Shown one piece after another: positions 29,387-38,263 of a DNA stretch of 64,000 nucleotides (positions are counted from its first letter, which is position 1; the number at the start of each line of letters is the position of its first letter). This stretch comes from Microvirga sp. VF16 (GTDB lineage: Bacteria > Pseudomonadota > Alphaproteobacteria > Rhizobiales > Beijerinckiaceae): positions 1-64,000 of the forward strand of contig NZ_CP069354.1 of NCBI RefSeq assembly GCF_016864375.1, in the 5' to 3' direction. Below the pieces are notes generated by a model. That model saw nothing but the letters and a program-made list of their open reading frames with translations, had not been told where the DNA came from and ran no database searches. The translations under genes and the position numbers were made by a program.

Positions 29387-29587
29387 CAGCCTCCCTCTTG
29401 CCATCCTCGAAAACAACCCGGCCCGGTCCTAACACGGCAAGGCTTAAGGAAGTGCCGGGTCGGTGTCAGTCCTCCACAGGCGAAATAGGCTTTCCCCAGC
29501 CATGACGCCGCAGGTTTTGGGAAACCTGCCTGCTCCCCGACCATTAACTTTCGGAACGACCGTGGACCTCGATACAGGAGGGGATCG

Positions 29588-29839
29588 ATGCCCGGCGAGC
29601 TTTCCGTCAGCCGCGTCCTTCATGCCGTTCCGGCCCTCGTTGGAGAAGAGCCAGGCTGGATTCCGGCTCCGGAGGCAGCAGCCGATCGGTCAATCATCCA
29701 GGAGGAAACCAACGGGTTGATGCTCCCGCCTGCCGGCGCCTCACGCGCCGAGACGGTTTTCACGACCGTCGGCATCGTCCTGCTGGTGATTCTCACCATC
29801 TCGCTTCTCTTGACCCTGGTACGCCATCACCGGCGATAG
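29588..29839 (+). CDS. Small single-pass membrane protein
   Basis: An 83-residue protein with a soluble N-terminal part (about 1-55) and one C-terminal membrane helix (TVFTTVGIVLLVILTISLLL), ending LTLVRHHRR, so the tail is probably cytoplasmic. AGGAGG lies 6 bases before the ATG, a strong ribosome site. It is divergent from the HerA-like gene across 201 bp. No family is recognised. Confidence 0.65.
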   Translation: MPGELSVSRVLHAVPALVGEEPGWIPAPEAAADRSIIQEETNGLMLPPAGASRAETVFTTVGIVLLVILTISLLLTLVRHHRR

Positions 29840-29934
29840 GCGGTTTGGCGATGCTTTAGTCACCCGCTCACGGGTTTCAGACCCGCCCGAACCTCACAAT
29901 GGCCTCCCACAAAGAGAGCCCGAGCGAAATCCGA

Positions 29935-29977
29935 TTCGACTTCCGAATCGATTTTCCCTATAATGACTGTCCAGTCA
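29935..29977 (+). promoter_or_regulatory. Promoter and operator of the CecR-like operon
   Basis: TTCGAC (29935-29940), 18-bp spacer, TATAAT (29959-29964). A perfect inverted repeat TGACTG-TC-CAGTCA (29964-29977) overlaps the end of the -10 and the likely start of transcription, followed by a third GTCA. This is a TetR-type operator placed for autorepression of the efflux operon. Confidence 0.8.
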
Positions 29978-30000
29978 GTCAATTGATTGGTGAGGATGTC

Positions 30001-30648
30001 GTGACGGCACGGCAGCAGACGAAACGGCGGGCTCCGGCCCGGAGCGAGAGCGAACGTCAGGCCAAGCTCCAGACGATCCTGGATGCCGCCCTCGATATCT
30101 TTCTGGAAAAGGGATTTGCGGATGCCCGCCTCGACGACGTGGCCGCCAGGGCGGGCGTCGCCAAGGGCACCCTTTACCTTTATGTGTCCTCCAAGCAGGC
30201 CCTGTTCGAGGCACTGGTGCGCTCCGGCATCGGCGGTCCGGTCGGTCTCATCGAGCAGAAGATTCCGGATCCCGAGCTCTCGGCCGAGGAGCAGCTCAGG
30301 GCGCTTTTCCTGTTCCTAAGGACGGAGATCCTCGGTACGCGCCGTCGCGAGATCGTCCGCCTCCTCCTGATGGAAGCGAGCCGTTTTCCGGAACTGGCGG
30401 AGGTCTATCACCGCGAGGTGATTGCCAGAGGCTTAAGGATCCTGCGCGGCATCGCCGAACGGGGCGTCGCTCGAGGCGAGTTCCGCTCGGACGAGATCGT
30501 GCGGTTTCCGCAGCTCGCCATCGCGCCGGGACTCGTCGCCCTGCTCTGGACCAGCCTCTTCCAGCGCTTCGATCCCATCGACATCGAGGCAATGCTGGAA
30601 GCGCATCTGACGCTTCTGATGAAGGCGCTGAAAGGGCATCCGTCATGA
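30001..30648 (+). CDS. TetR family regulator, CecR/YbiH-like
   Basis: A 215-residue regulator with the TetR helix-turn-helix at about 22-68 (ILDAALDIFLEKGFADARLD, AGVAKGTLYLYVSSKQALF). The start is GTG 30001, with GAGG 6 bases upstream; an upstream in-frame ATG would include the promoter and operator. Its stop overlaps the HlyD gene (ATGA), and it heads an operon of membrane-fusion protein, ABC ATPase and ABC permease, matching E. coli cecR-ybhGFSR, which governs sensitivity to some antibiotics. The operator at 29964-29977 implies self-repression. Confidence 0.87.
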   Translation: MTARQQTKRRAPARSESERQAKLQTILDAALDIFLEKGFADARLDDVAARAGVAKGTLYLYVSSKQALFEALVRSGIGGPVGLIEQKIPDPELSAEEQLRALFLFLRTEILGTRRREIVRLLLMEASRFPELAEVYHREVIARGLRILRGIAERGVARGEFRSDEIVRFPQLAIAPGLVALLWTSLFQRFDPIDIEAMLEAHLTLLMKALKGHPS

Positions 30649-31631
30649 AGGTCGCGCGGCTCATCGTCCTCGCCGTGCTGCTTCTCGCCGGGGGAACAGC
30701 CGCCTGGTTTTTCTGGCCGCGGTCGGACGGTACAACCCGCTTCCAGGGCTATGTCGAAGGCTATCTCGTCTTCATGGCGCCCGAGGAAGGTGGGCGCATC
30801 GATGAACTGACCGTCGATTCCGGAGATCGCGTGACGGAGGGCAAGCTTCTCTTCAGGCTCGATGCATCAGTACAATCTGCGCAGCGCAACGAGGCCGATG
30901 CCAAGCTGCAGCAGACCCGCGCGCAGCTTGCTAATCTTAAAGCAGCTCTCCAACGGCCAGAAGAGATCGCTGTTCTCGAAGCGCAGGAAGAGCGCGCGCA
31001 GGCGCAACTCAGCCTGTCGCAAGTGGAGCTCGACCGGCAGAGAACCCTGTTCGAGCGCGGCATCGCCGCAAAGGCACAATACGATCAGGCGAGAACCGCC
31101 TTCGAACGCGACAAGGCCGCGCTGGCCGAAGTGCAGCGGCAGATCCATGCCGGACAGATCGCGGGACGTTCGGGAGAGATCGGCGCGGCAGAAGCGGCCG
31201 TGCAGGCGAATGAGGCGGCTCTGGTGCAGGCGGAAACTCGCCTTGCCAAGCGCGAGGTGAAGGCCCCGTCCGATGCCCAGGTGCAGGACGTTTATTTTCG
31301 CGCCGGGGAGACGGTGAATGCCGGCCAGCCGGTGCTCGCGCTCCTGCCTCCGGCCAACCGTCGCATCCGCTTCTATGTGCCCGAGCCGTTGCTTGCCACG
31401 ATCGCGCTCGGCCAGGTTGTCGGCCTCACCTGCGACAGCTGCAAGGAGGGGCTCCTGGCCCGCATCAGCTTCATCTCGAACGAGGCCGAGTTCACGCCGC
31501 CGGTGATCTTCAGCGAGCAGGAGCGGGCGAAGCTGGTGTTCCGCGTCGAAGCGCGTCCACTCGACGGAACCGATCTGCCCATCGGCCTGCCGGTGACGGT
31601 CACGCCCACCGAGCCGGAACCGCGATCATGA
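30645..31631 (+). CDS. HlyD-type membrane fusion protein, YbhG-like
   Basis: A 328-residue periplasmic adaptor with one N-terminal anchor (LIVLAVLLLAGGTAAWFFWP, about 5-24), a biotinyl-lipoyl half (VEGYLVFMAPEEGGRIDELT), a long coiled-coil hairpin (about 75-195, rich in Ala, Glu, Gln and Arg) and the second half with KREVKAPSDAQVQDVYFRAGE. It links the inner-membrane ABC pump to an outer-membrane channel. ATGA overlaps join it to both neighbours. Confidence 0.9.
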   Translation: MKVARLIVLAVLLLAGGTAAWFFWPRSDGTTRFQGYVEGYLVFMAPEEGGRIDELTVDSGDRVTEGKLLFRLDASVQSAQRNEADAKLQQTRAQLANLKAALQRPEEIAVLEAQEERAQAQLSLSQVELDRQRTLFERGIAAKAQYDQARTAFERDKAALAEVQRQIHAGQIAGRSGEIGAAEAAVQANEAALVQAETRLAKREVKAPSDAQVQDVYFRAGETVNAGQPVLALLPPANRRIRFYVPEPLLATIALGQVVGLTCDSCKEGLLARISFISNEAEFTPPVIFSEQERAKLVFRVEARPLDGTDLPIGLPVTVTPTEPEPRS

Positions 31632-32590
31632 CCCTGGATGCAGCCCCATCGCACCCTGTCGCGACGGAACCCGAGATCGTCATCGATGTCGAGGGGCTTA
31701 CCAAATCCTTCGGTGGCCGCACTGTTGTGAAGAATCTCTCCATGCAGGTCCGGCGCGGGCTGATCTACGGCTTTCTCGGGCCCAATGGCAGCGGCAAGAC
31801 CACGACCATCCGCATGCTGTGCGGATTGCTGACGCCCGACAGCGGGCACGGCACCTGCCTCGGCTACGACATCCTCACACAATCGGCCGAGATCAAGCGT
31901 CACGTTGGATACATGACGCAGAAATTCTCGCTCTATGCAGACCTGTCGATCCGCGAGAATCTCGAATTCGTCGCCAGGGTCTACAATCTCGAGGATCCGC
32001 GACAGGCCGCGCGCGACGCGATCCGCCGGCTCGGTCTCGAAAACCGCGCCGAGCAGCTTGCGGGCGAATTGTCCGGCGGCTGGAAGCAGCGTCTGGCGCT
32101 CGGCGCGTGCATTCTGCCCGAGCCGCAGCTTCTCCTCCTGGACGAGCCGACCGCCGGCGTCGATCCGAAGGCGCGCCGGGATTTCTGGGACGAGATCCAT
32201 GCGCTCGCGCATGAGGGCATGACCGTGCTCGTCTCGACCCATTACATGGACGAGGCCGAGCGCTGTCACGAGATCGCCTACATCGCTTATGGCGAATTGC
32301 TGACGCAAGGCTCTGTTGCCGATGTCATCGCGAATGCGCATCTGGCGACCTACACCGTCACGGGCCCTGATCTTGCGGAACTCGCCGAACGCCTCAAGAC
32401 GCTTGACGGCGTCGACATGGTCGCACCTTTCGGCATGGCGCTTCATGTGAGCGGGCGCGACAGCGAGAGGCTCGATGCAGCCACGAAGGAGCTGCGTGAG
32501 CGCGGGCCGCAGAGATGGGAGCCGGGCGAAGCGACGCTCGAGGATGTGTTCATCGATCTGATGAGCCGGTCGAAGGACAATTTCGGATGA
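31628..32590 (+). CDS. ABC transporter ATP-binding protein, YbhF-like
   Basis: A 320-residue ATPase. Walker A GPNGSGKTTT near 56-65, signature LSGGWKQRLALG near 150-161, Walker B LLLLDEPTAGVDP near 172-184 and H-loop STHYMDEAERC near 205-215 are intact. Unlike E. coli YbhF it holds one ATPase domain rather than two. The C-terminal part after about 230 has the DUF4162-like tail of ABC-2 ATPases. It drives the adjoining ABC-2 permease; coupling is by ATGA overlaps. Confidence 0.92.
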   Translation: MTLDAAPSHPVATEPEIVIDVEGLTKSFGGRTVVKNLSMQVRRGLIYGFLGPNGSGKTTTIRMLCGLLTPDSGHGTCLGYDILTQSAEIKRHVGYMTQKFSLYADLSIRENLEFVARVYNLEDPRQAARDAIRRLGLENRAEQLAGELSGGWKQRLALGACILPEPQLLLLDEPTAGVDPKARRDFWDEIHALAHEGMTVLVSTHYMDEAERCHEIAYIAYGELLTQGSVADVIANAHLATYTVTGPDLAELAERLKTLDGVDMVAPFGMALHVSGRDSERLDAATKELRERGPQRWEPGEATLEDVFIDLMSRSKDNFG

Positions 32591-33759
32591 GCGCCGGAAT
32601 CAGCGATGTCGATCGCCGCACGCGGGGCATCAAGGCGTCGCTGATGCGCCTTCGCGCTGCCTTCATCAAGGAGTTCATCCAGCTGCGGCGCGACCGCATC
32701 ACCTTTGCGATGATGATTATGATCCCGCTCCTGCAGCTTACCCTGTTCGGCTACGCAATCAACACCAGTCCACGGCATCTTCCCACCGCCGTTCTCGTGC
32801 AGGATGACAGCGCGTTTGCGCGCTCGTTCATCGCGGCGATGCGCGCCACCGATTATTTCGACATCTCCATATCGGCCACGAGCGAGGAGGATCTCGACCG
32901 CCTGATCCTCTCCGGCAAGGTGCTGTTCGGCGTGCAGATCCCGGCGCATTTCGGGCGCGATCTCATGCGCGGCGAGCGCCCCGCTCTTCTCGTCGTGGCC
33001 GATGCCGCCGATCCGACGGCGACGAGTGGTGCCGTTGCAGCTCTCCAGGGGCTCTCGGCGCAGGTCTTCTCCCGCGAACTCACCGGCCCTGCAGCAAACC
33101 TTGCGCCCCAGCCGCTGCCCTACGAATTACGTGTGCACCAGCGCTACAACCCGGCGGGCGAGACCCGCCTCAACATCGTGCCCGGCCTCATGGGCCTGAT
33201 CCTGACGCTCACCATGCTGGTCTTCACGGCTTTGTCCGTTACCCGGGAGATCGAGCGCGGCACGATGGAGAGCCTGCTTGCCATGCCGATCCGCCCGGTC
33301 GAGATCATGCTCGGCAAGATCACACCCTATCTGATGGTCGGCGGTGTGCAGATGACCATCATCCTTGTTGCCGCAAGGCTCCTGTTCAACATTCCGGTAA
33401 TCGGGAACCTCTGGCTTCTCATCGGCCTGACGCTGCTGTTCATCCTGGCGAATCTATCGATCGGCTACACCTTCTCGACCATTGCCCAGAACCAGCTTCA
33501 GGCGATGCAGATGTCGTTCTTCTTCTTCCTGCCCAACATCCTGCTCTCCGGCTTCATGTTCCCGTTCAAGGGCATGCCCGGCTGGGCGCAGGCCATCGGC
33601 GAGATCCTGCCGTTGACCCATTACCTGCGCATCGTGCGCGGGATCATGCTTAAAGGCGCGACCTTCACCGACCTGCAGACCGACGTTCTGGCGCTCGCAG
33701 CCTTCACCCTGTTCGCCATGGGCGTGGCGGTGGCGCGCTTCCGCCAGACGCTGGACTAG
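32587..33759 (+). CDS. ABC-2 type permease, YbhS/YbhR-like
   Basis: A 390-residue permease with one N-terminal helix (about 40-60), a large extracytoplasmic loop (about 65-190) and five more helices after about 195, including GLILTLTMLVFTALSVTREIERGTMESLLAMPIRP, the typical ABC-2 elbow. It starts at ATG 32587 overlapping the ATPase stop. Only one permease gene is present where E. coli has two, so it likely forms a homodimer. Its TAG stop is part of a palindromic element. Confidence 0.92.
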   Translation: MSAGISDVDRRTRGIKASLMRLRAAFIKEFIQLRRDRITFAMMIMIPLLQLTLFGYAINTSPRHLPTAVLVQDDSAFARSFIAAMRATDYFDISISATSEEDLDRLILSGKVLFGVQIPAHFGRDLMRGERPALLVVADAADPTATSGAVAALQGLSAQVFSRELTGPAANLAPQPLPYELRVHQRYNPAGETRLNIVPGLMGLILTLTMLVFTALSVTREIERGTMESLLAMPIRPVEIMLGKITPYLMVGGVQMTIILVAARLLFNIPVIGNLWLLIGLTLLFILANLSIGYTFSTIAQNQLQAMQMSFFFFLPNILLSGFMFPFKGMPGWAQAIGEILPLTHYLRIVRGIMLKGATFTDLQTDVLALAAFTLFAMGVAVARFRQTLD

Positions 33760-33817
33760 CGGATTGAGCATCGGAATTGATCCCAAAAGTGCAATCCACG
33801 TTTGGTTCCAATGCTCT
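33756..33817. repeat. Dispersed element, copy 4 (module 2)
   Basis: CTAGCGGATTGAGCATCGG…CCAATGCTC: a decayed module 2 attached to a short CTAG-CGGATT linker. The CTAG at 33756-33759 provides the TAG stop of the ABC-2 permease. Confidence 0.75.
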
Positions 33818-33822
33818 GATGA

Positions 33823-35334
33823 TCAATCGGCCACCGCCGCCTCGGCGGCCTTGATCGCGCTGCCGCGCAGGGGCCGCTCTTCGAGGGCGAGGAGAAAGGC
33901 GAGCGAAAGCCCGAAGCCGATGACGGCCGCCATGAACACGTAGCTGAACACATCGGCCAGATCGACGCCGCTCTGGGCCGCGACCGCGCTCAGGGTCTCG
34001 AAACTCGTCGCACCGCTCAGGCCTGACGCACCGAGCACGATGGCGCCGAAGATCGCCACGATGAAGGCACCGCCGAGCGAACGGAAGAAATTGGCCGTGC
34101 CGGTCGCGGTACCCATCTGGTGCGGAGCGACCGCGTTCTGGGTCGTCACCATGGTGACGGGCAGGACCGTGCCCAAGCCCACGCTGATCACGGCCAGGAT
34201 GATCTCGACGGTGAGGATGGACAGGGAAGGCCCATAGACCGCGAGCACGCCCGTGGTCGCCATCGCCACGAGAAGGCCGGCGGTGGGAAGCCGCTTGTAG
34301 TGCTTCACCTTCGCCATGCTGCGGCCGGACATGGTCGCGCCGACCACCGTTCCGGCCATGAGCGGAATGAGCGCGAGACCCGACGCGCTTGCCGAGAGGC
34401 CGCGTACGGCCTCGAAATAGACCGGCAGATAGATGGTGAGCCCGATATAGGTGCCCATGGCGAAACAGGCGGCGAGCACGGCCATGCGCACCACCGGATT
34501 GTGCAGCACCCCCGGCGGGATCAGCGGCTCGGGCGCGAGGCGCATGCGAGTGGCGAACAGCCCCCAGAGCACGAGCGACAGGGCAAAGAGCCCGAGGATC
34601 GGCCAGGAGCCCCAGGGATAGCGCAACCCGCCCCAGCTCAGGGCCAACAGCATCGCGACGGTGGCCGCCACCAGGAGAAGCGCGCCGAGCAGATCGAGCT
34701 TGTGCGGGCGTTCGAAGCGCGGGAGCTTCTTCAGGGAGTGGAAGGCGATGGTGAGAGCGAGCAATCCAAGCGGCAGGTTGATCCAGAAGATCACCGACCA
34801 GTGCAGATGCTCTGCGAAGAAGCCGCCCAGCACCGGTCCGAGCAGGCTCGAACTCATGAAAACGCTGGCGAAATAGACCTGATAGCGCCCGCGCTCCCGC
34901 GGCGCGACGATGTCGGCGATGATGGTCTGTGCCAGCGCGATCAGCCCACCGCCGCCGATGCCCTGCAGGCCGCGCGCCAGAATGAGGACGATCATGTTGG
35001 GTGCGAGCGCGCAGGCGATGGAGCCGATGATGAAGATCACGATGCCGATCAGCATGGTGACGCGCCGGCCATACGAATCGCTGAACTTGCCGTAGAGCGG
35101 TGTCACGGCCGTGGAGGTCAGAAGATAGACCGTCACGATCCAGGGCAGGTGCTCCAGATCGCCGAGTTCGCGGCCGATAGTGGGAAGCGCCGTCGCGATG
35201 ATGGTCTGGTCGAGCGCCGCCAGGAACATTGCGAGCATCACGCCGAGGATGATCGTGCGGATTTCGGTGTGGCTCAAAGCAGGTGTCGGATTTCCCCGCA
35301 GGCTCTCGTTCGTTGACTGGTCCATCGTATCCAT
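33823..35334 (-). CDS. MFS multidrug transporter, 14-helix DHA2 family
   Basis: A 503-residue proton-driven exporter. It carries motif D1 LAALDQTIIATALPTIGREL (about 38-57), motif A GKFSDSYGRR near 81-90, and motif C-like ILARGLQGIGGGGLIALAQ near 117-135, with about 14 membrane helices. This fits the EmrB/QacA drug-resistance group. It converges with the CecR-like efflux operon but has its own opposite transcription. The start ATG 35334 is weakly supported; ATG 35325 (MDQSTNES) is possible. Substrate unknown. Confidence 0.9.
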   Translation of the reverse strand: MDTMDQSTNESLRGNPTPALSHTEIRTIILGVMLAMFLAALDQTIIATALPTIGRELGDLEHLPWIVTVYLLTSTAVTPLYGKFSDSYGRRVTMLIGIVIFIIGSIACALAPNMIVLILARGLQGIGGGGLIALAQTIIADIVAPRERGRYQVYFASVFMSSSLLGPVLGGFFAEHLHWSVIFWINLPLGLLALTIAFHSLKKLPRFERPHKLDLLGALLLVAATVAMLLALSWGGLRYPWGSWPILGLFALSLVLWGLFATRMRLAPEPLIPPGVLHNPVVRMAVLAACFAMGTYIGLTIYLPVYFEAVRGLSASASGLALIPLMAGTVVGATMSGRSMAKVKHYKRLPTAGLLVAMATTGVLAVYGPSLSILTVEIILAVISVGLGTVLPVTMVTTQNAVAPHQMGTATGTANFFRSLGGAFIVAIFGAIVLGASGLSGATSFETLSAVAAQSGVDLADVFSYVFMAAVIGFGLSLAFLLALEERPLRGSAIKAAEAAVAD

Positions 35335-35504
35335 CGCGTGCCGGAGAGCCCATCTAGAGGAGACAAAGCGGTTTTGTCCGACCCTCGGTTGCAGGGCAGA
35401 TATGCGTTCGAACCGCAGATTGATCTAAAGTATAAGGTCCATCCACAGGTTCCGCGTCTTTTCATTGTCAGGTGGAAATCTCGCCTCTGGCGTCGGCCGG
35501 CGAT

Positions 35505-35519
35505 GTTCCTCTATTGTTC
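35505..35519 (+). promoter_or_regulatory. LexA (SOS) box of the YcaQ gene
   Basis: GTTC-CTCTATT-GTTC is a perfect match to the alphaproteobacterial LexA site GTTC-N7-GTTC, ending 5 bases before the start codon at 35525. LexA bound here would block transcription or elongation, so induction by DNA damage is expected. Confidence 0.8.
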
Positions 35520-35524
35520 GCGCC

Positions 35525-36718
35525 ATGGCAATCCGCACCAAGTTCTCTCTCGCTCAGGCCCGGCGCATTGCCCTGGCCGCCCAGGGGTTTCACGAAAGCC
35601 GACCGAACGCGGCGACCAAGCGCCATTTGAGCCGTGTGCTGCAGCGCTCGCACCTGCTCCAGATTGATTCGGTCAATGTGCTGGTGCGGGCCCATTACAT
35701 GCCGCTCTTCTCGCGAATCGGCGCATATGACCGGGGCCTGCTCGAAAAGACGGCCTATCACCGCAGGAAACGCGAAGCCTTCGAATACTGGGGTCACGAG
35801 GCTTCGCTGATCCGGCTCGATCTGCAACCCTATTTCCGCTGGCGCATGGATCGCGCCAGGCGGGGCGAGGACATCTATGGCGGACTTGCCCGGTTCGGGC
35901 TGGAGAAACGCGCCTTCATCGAGGAGGTCCGCCGCGAGATTGCGGCGCACGGCCCCATGGCTGCGGGCGAGCTTTCAGGGGGTCACAAAGGCCAGGGCTC
36001 TTGGTGGGGCTGGAGCGACGGCAAGCGGGCGCTGGAGTGGCTGTTCTGGGCCGGCGAGGTGACCACCGCCACGCGGCGTGGATTCGAACGCATCTACGAC
36101 CTGCCCGAGCGGGCTCTGCCCTCCGAGATCGTGAACGCCCCGACACCGGCCGAAGACGAGGCGCAGCGCGAGCTGCTGCGGCTCTCCATCCGCTCGCTCG
36201 GCATCGCGTCCGAGCGTTGCCTGCGCGACTATTTCCGCCTGGAGCCGCGGGACGCGAAGGCGCGAATCCCCGAACTCGTGGAGGCGGGCGATCTGGTCCC
36301 TGTCACCGTCGAGGGCTGGAACGGGCCGGTCTATCTCGACCCACAGGCCAAGATCCCGCGCCGTGTCGAGGCGAAAGCGCTTGTCTCGCCCTTTGACCCC
36401 ATCGTCTGGGAGCGTACGCGCACGGAGCGCCTGTTCGATTTCCGCTACCGGATCGAGATCTACACACCAGCCGAGAAGCGCGAATTCGGCTATTACTGCC
36501 TGCCCTTCGTGCTCGGCGAGAAGATCGTCGCCCGCGTCGACCTCAAGGCCGACCGGGCCGCGGGCAATCTCATCGTGCACTCGATTCACCCGGAGGCCGC
36601 CGTTGCTCCAGACGAGATCGCACCTGCGCTCGGCGACGAGCTGCGCCTGATGGCCGAATGGCTCAACCTCGGCAGCATCACCGCGCCGAAGCCATGGCGG
36701 AAGCGGCTGGAGGTGTGA
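35525..36718 (+). CDS. YcaQ-like winged-helix DNA glycosylase
   Basis: A 397-residue protein of the HTH_42 (YcaQ/AlkX) family. E. coli YcaQ is a DNA glycosylase that unhooks interstrand crosslinks. Family landmarks are the N-terminal ALAAQGF, the QIDSVNVLVRAHYMPLFSR stretch (about 49-67), the EYWGHEASL segment, and a C-terminal winged part with RYRIEIYTPAEKREFGYYCLPFVLG. ATG 35525 is chosen since it follows the LexA box; an in-frame start at 35465 would pass through it. SOS control is predicted. Confidence 0.85.
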   Translation: MAIRTKFSLAQARRIALAAQGFHESRPNAATKRHLSRVLQRSHLLQIDSVNVLVRAHYMPLFSRIGAYDRGLLEKTAYHRRKREAFEYWGHEASLIRLDLQPYFRWRMDRARRGEDIYGGLARFGLEKRAFIEEVRREIAAHGPMAAGELSGGHKGQGSWWGWSDGKRALEWLFWAGEVTTATRRGFERIYDLPERALPSEIVNAPTPAEDEAQRELLRLSIRSLGIASERCLRDYFRLEPRDAKARIPELVEAGDLVPVTVEGWNGPVYLDPQAKIPRRVEAKALVSPFDPIVWERTRTERLFDFRYRIEIYTPAEKREFGYYCLPFVLGEKIVARVDLKADRAAGNLIVHSIHPEAAVAPDEIAPALGDELRLMAEWLNLGSITAPKPWRKRLEV

Positions 36719-36726
36719 CCTACCGG

Positions 36727-36828
36727 GGTGTCATTCCCGGCCGGAGCGCAGCGAAGGGGAAGGGAATCCACTTGCAGGCACTGCTCTATGGATCCCCTTC
36801 CCTCGCCTTCGGCTCGCCGGGAATGACA
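36727..36828. repeat. Palindromic intergenic repeat
   Basis: GTGTCATTCCCGGCCGG at the left and CGCCGGGAATGACAC at the right are inverted copies, with AAGGGAATCCA / TGGATCCCCTT arms inside. It is a member of the GTCATTCCCGG family also seen in the dnaN-recF gap. Confidence 0.7.
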
Positions 36829-36883
36829 CGGGCAACTCTCCAACCCTCGTCAGACGTCTCAAACTTTCCTATCTCATGGGACC

Positions 36884-37636
36884 ATGAACTCGCTTCTCGC
36901 CCCTGCCACGCGCCTGTGGCTTCGCCTGCGGCTCAATGAAATCGGCCCGCTTCTGTCCTTGTCCGCCTGCGGTTTCTTCGCCTGGGCCTTCATCTCGCTG
37001 GCCGACGAGGTGCGCGAGGGAGAGACCCACGCCATCGACAGCCAGCTTCTGCTCGCTCTGCGCGACCCGCAGAACCCGGCCAATCCGCTCGGGCCGTCCT
37101 GGATCGAGGAGGCTGCGCGGGACATCACCGGCCTCGGCGGCTATGCCATCCTCACCTTCCTGACGCTTGCGACCCTTGCCTATCTCCTGATGATCGGCAA
37201 GCGCGGTGCAGCCCTTCTCGTGCTGTTTGCCATCGTCGGCGGGATGCTGATCTCCACCGGCCTCAAGATCGGTTTCGAGCGGCCCCGGCCGGATCTCGTG
37301 CCGCATGCGGCCCGCGTCTATACCGCGAGCTTCCCGAGCGGCCATGCCATGCTCTCCGCCATCACCTACCTGACCCTGGGAGCGCTGCTCGCGCGGGTCG
37401 AGAAGAGCAAACGCGTCAGCGCCTTCATCATGACGCTCGCCATCGTCGTGACCCTGCTCGTGGGCGTCAGCCGCGTCTATCTCGGCGTGCACTGGCCGAG
37501 CGACGTGCTTGCCGGCTGGACCGTCGGCGCGGCCTGGGCGGCTCTGTGCTGGTTCGTGGCCTTGCAGCTGCAACGGCGCGGCCAGGTGGAAAAGCCGGGC
37601 GAGCTCGCGCCCACATCCGACGCGAAGCCGGAATGA
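36884..37636 (+). CDS. PAP2 superfamily phosphatase
   Basis: A 250-residue membrane phosphatase with about six helices and the three phosphatase motifs: KIGFERPRPDL (near 130-140), FPSGHAM (near 149-155) and SRVYLGVHWPSDVLAG (near 195-210). These act on lipid phosphates such as undecaprenyl or phosphatidate phosphates at the periplasmic face. Its end overlaps the recX start by 4 bp, so the two are co-translated, although no functional link is evident. Confidence 0.9.
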   Translation: MNSLLAPATRLWLRLRLNEIGPLLSLSACGFFAWAFISLADEVREGETHAIDSQLLLALRDPQNPANPLGPSWIEEAARDITGLGGYAILTFLTLATLAYLLMIGKRGAALLVLFAIVGGMLISTGLKIGFERPRPDLVPHAARVYTASFPSGHAMLSAITYLTLGALLARVEKSKRVSAFIMTLAIVVTLLVGVSRVYLGVHWPSDVLAGWTVGAAWAALCWFVALQLQRRGQVEKPGELAPTSDAKPE

Positions 37637-38181
37637 CCCAGGACGACAAGCCGGCCCGCAAGCCGCCGCGAAAGGTCACGCCCGCCTATCTGCAGCGCGC
37701 GGCGCTCGCCTATCTCGAGCGCTATTCATCTTCCGCCGAGAACCTGCGCCGCGTGCTGCGGCGCAAGGTGGACAAGCGCTGCCGCCTGCGCGGCGAGGAA
37801 CCGGCTGAGTTTCACGAGATGATCGATGAAGTGGTGGCCAAGAGCCTGCGCAGCGGTCTCATCGACGATACCCGCTATGCCGAGGCCCGCGTCGCATCCT
37901 TACGCCGCCGCGGCGGCTCGGCCCGTGCGATCCAGGCCAAGCTCTCCGCCAAGGGCGTCGACCGCTCGACCATCGCGGCCGCCCTGGAAGGCGAGGAAGG
38001 CGACGAGCAAGAGGCCGCCCGCGCCTTCGCCCGCCGCCGCAAGCTCGGACCGTTCAGACCCGGCGAGCGGGCGCCCTATCGCGACAAGGATCTCGCCGCC
38101 ATGGCGCGGGCCGGCTTTCGGTTCGACGTGGCGCGGGATGTGATCGACTCGGAGCAGGACGACGAGCCTGACATTTCATAG
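37633..38181 (+). CDS. recX: RecX family regulator of RecA
   Basis: A 182-residue basic helical protein with the RecX repeats: LAYLERYSSSAENLRRVLRRKV (about 24-45), GLIDDTRYAEARVASLRRRG (near 75-94), and AIQAKLSAKGVDRSTIAAAL (near 97-116). RecX caps or dismantles RecA filaments. It is shorter at the C-terminus than some. ATG 37633 overlaps the PAP2 stop (ATGA). It is separated from recA, which is not in the window, as in many alphaproteobacteria. Confidence 0.88.
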   Translation: MTQDDKPARKPPRKVTPAYLQRAALAYLERYSSSAENLRRVLRRKVDKRCRLRGEEPAEFHEMIDEVVAKSLRSGLIDDTRYAEARVASLRRRGGSARAIQAKLSAKGVDRSTIAAALEGEEGDEQEAARAFARRRKLGPFRPGERAPYRDKDLAAMARAGFRFDVARDVIDSEQDDEPDIS

Positions 38182-38263
38182 GCCGCTGTTTTACCCGGCT
38201 ATTATTGACAAGTTAATTTAACCCGGATAAAACTCGCCGACATTCGACAACGGCGAGGACATC

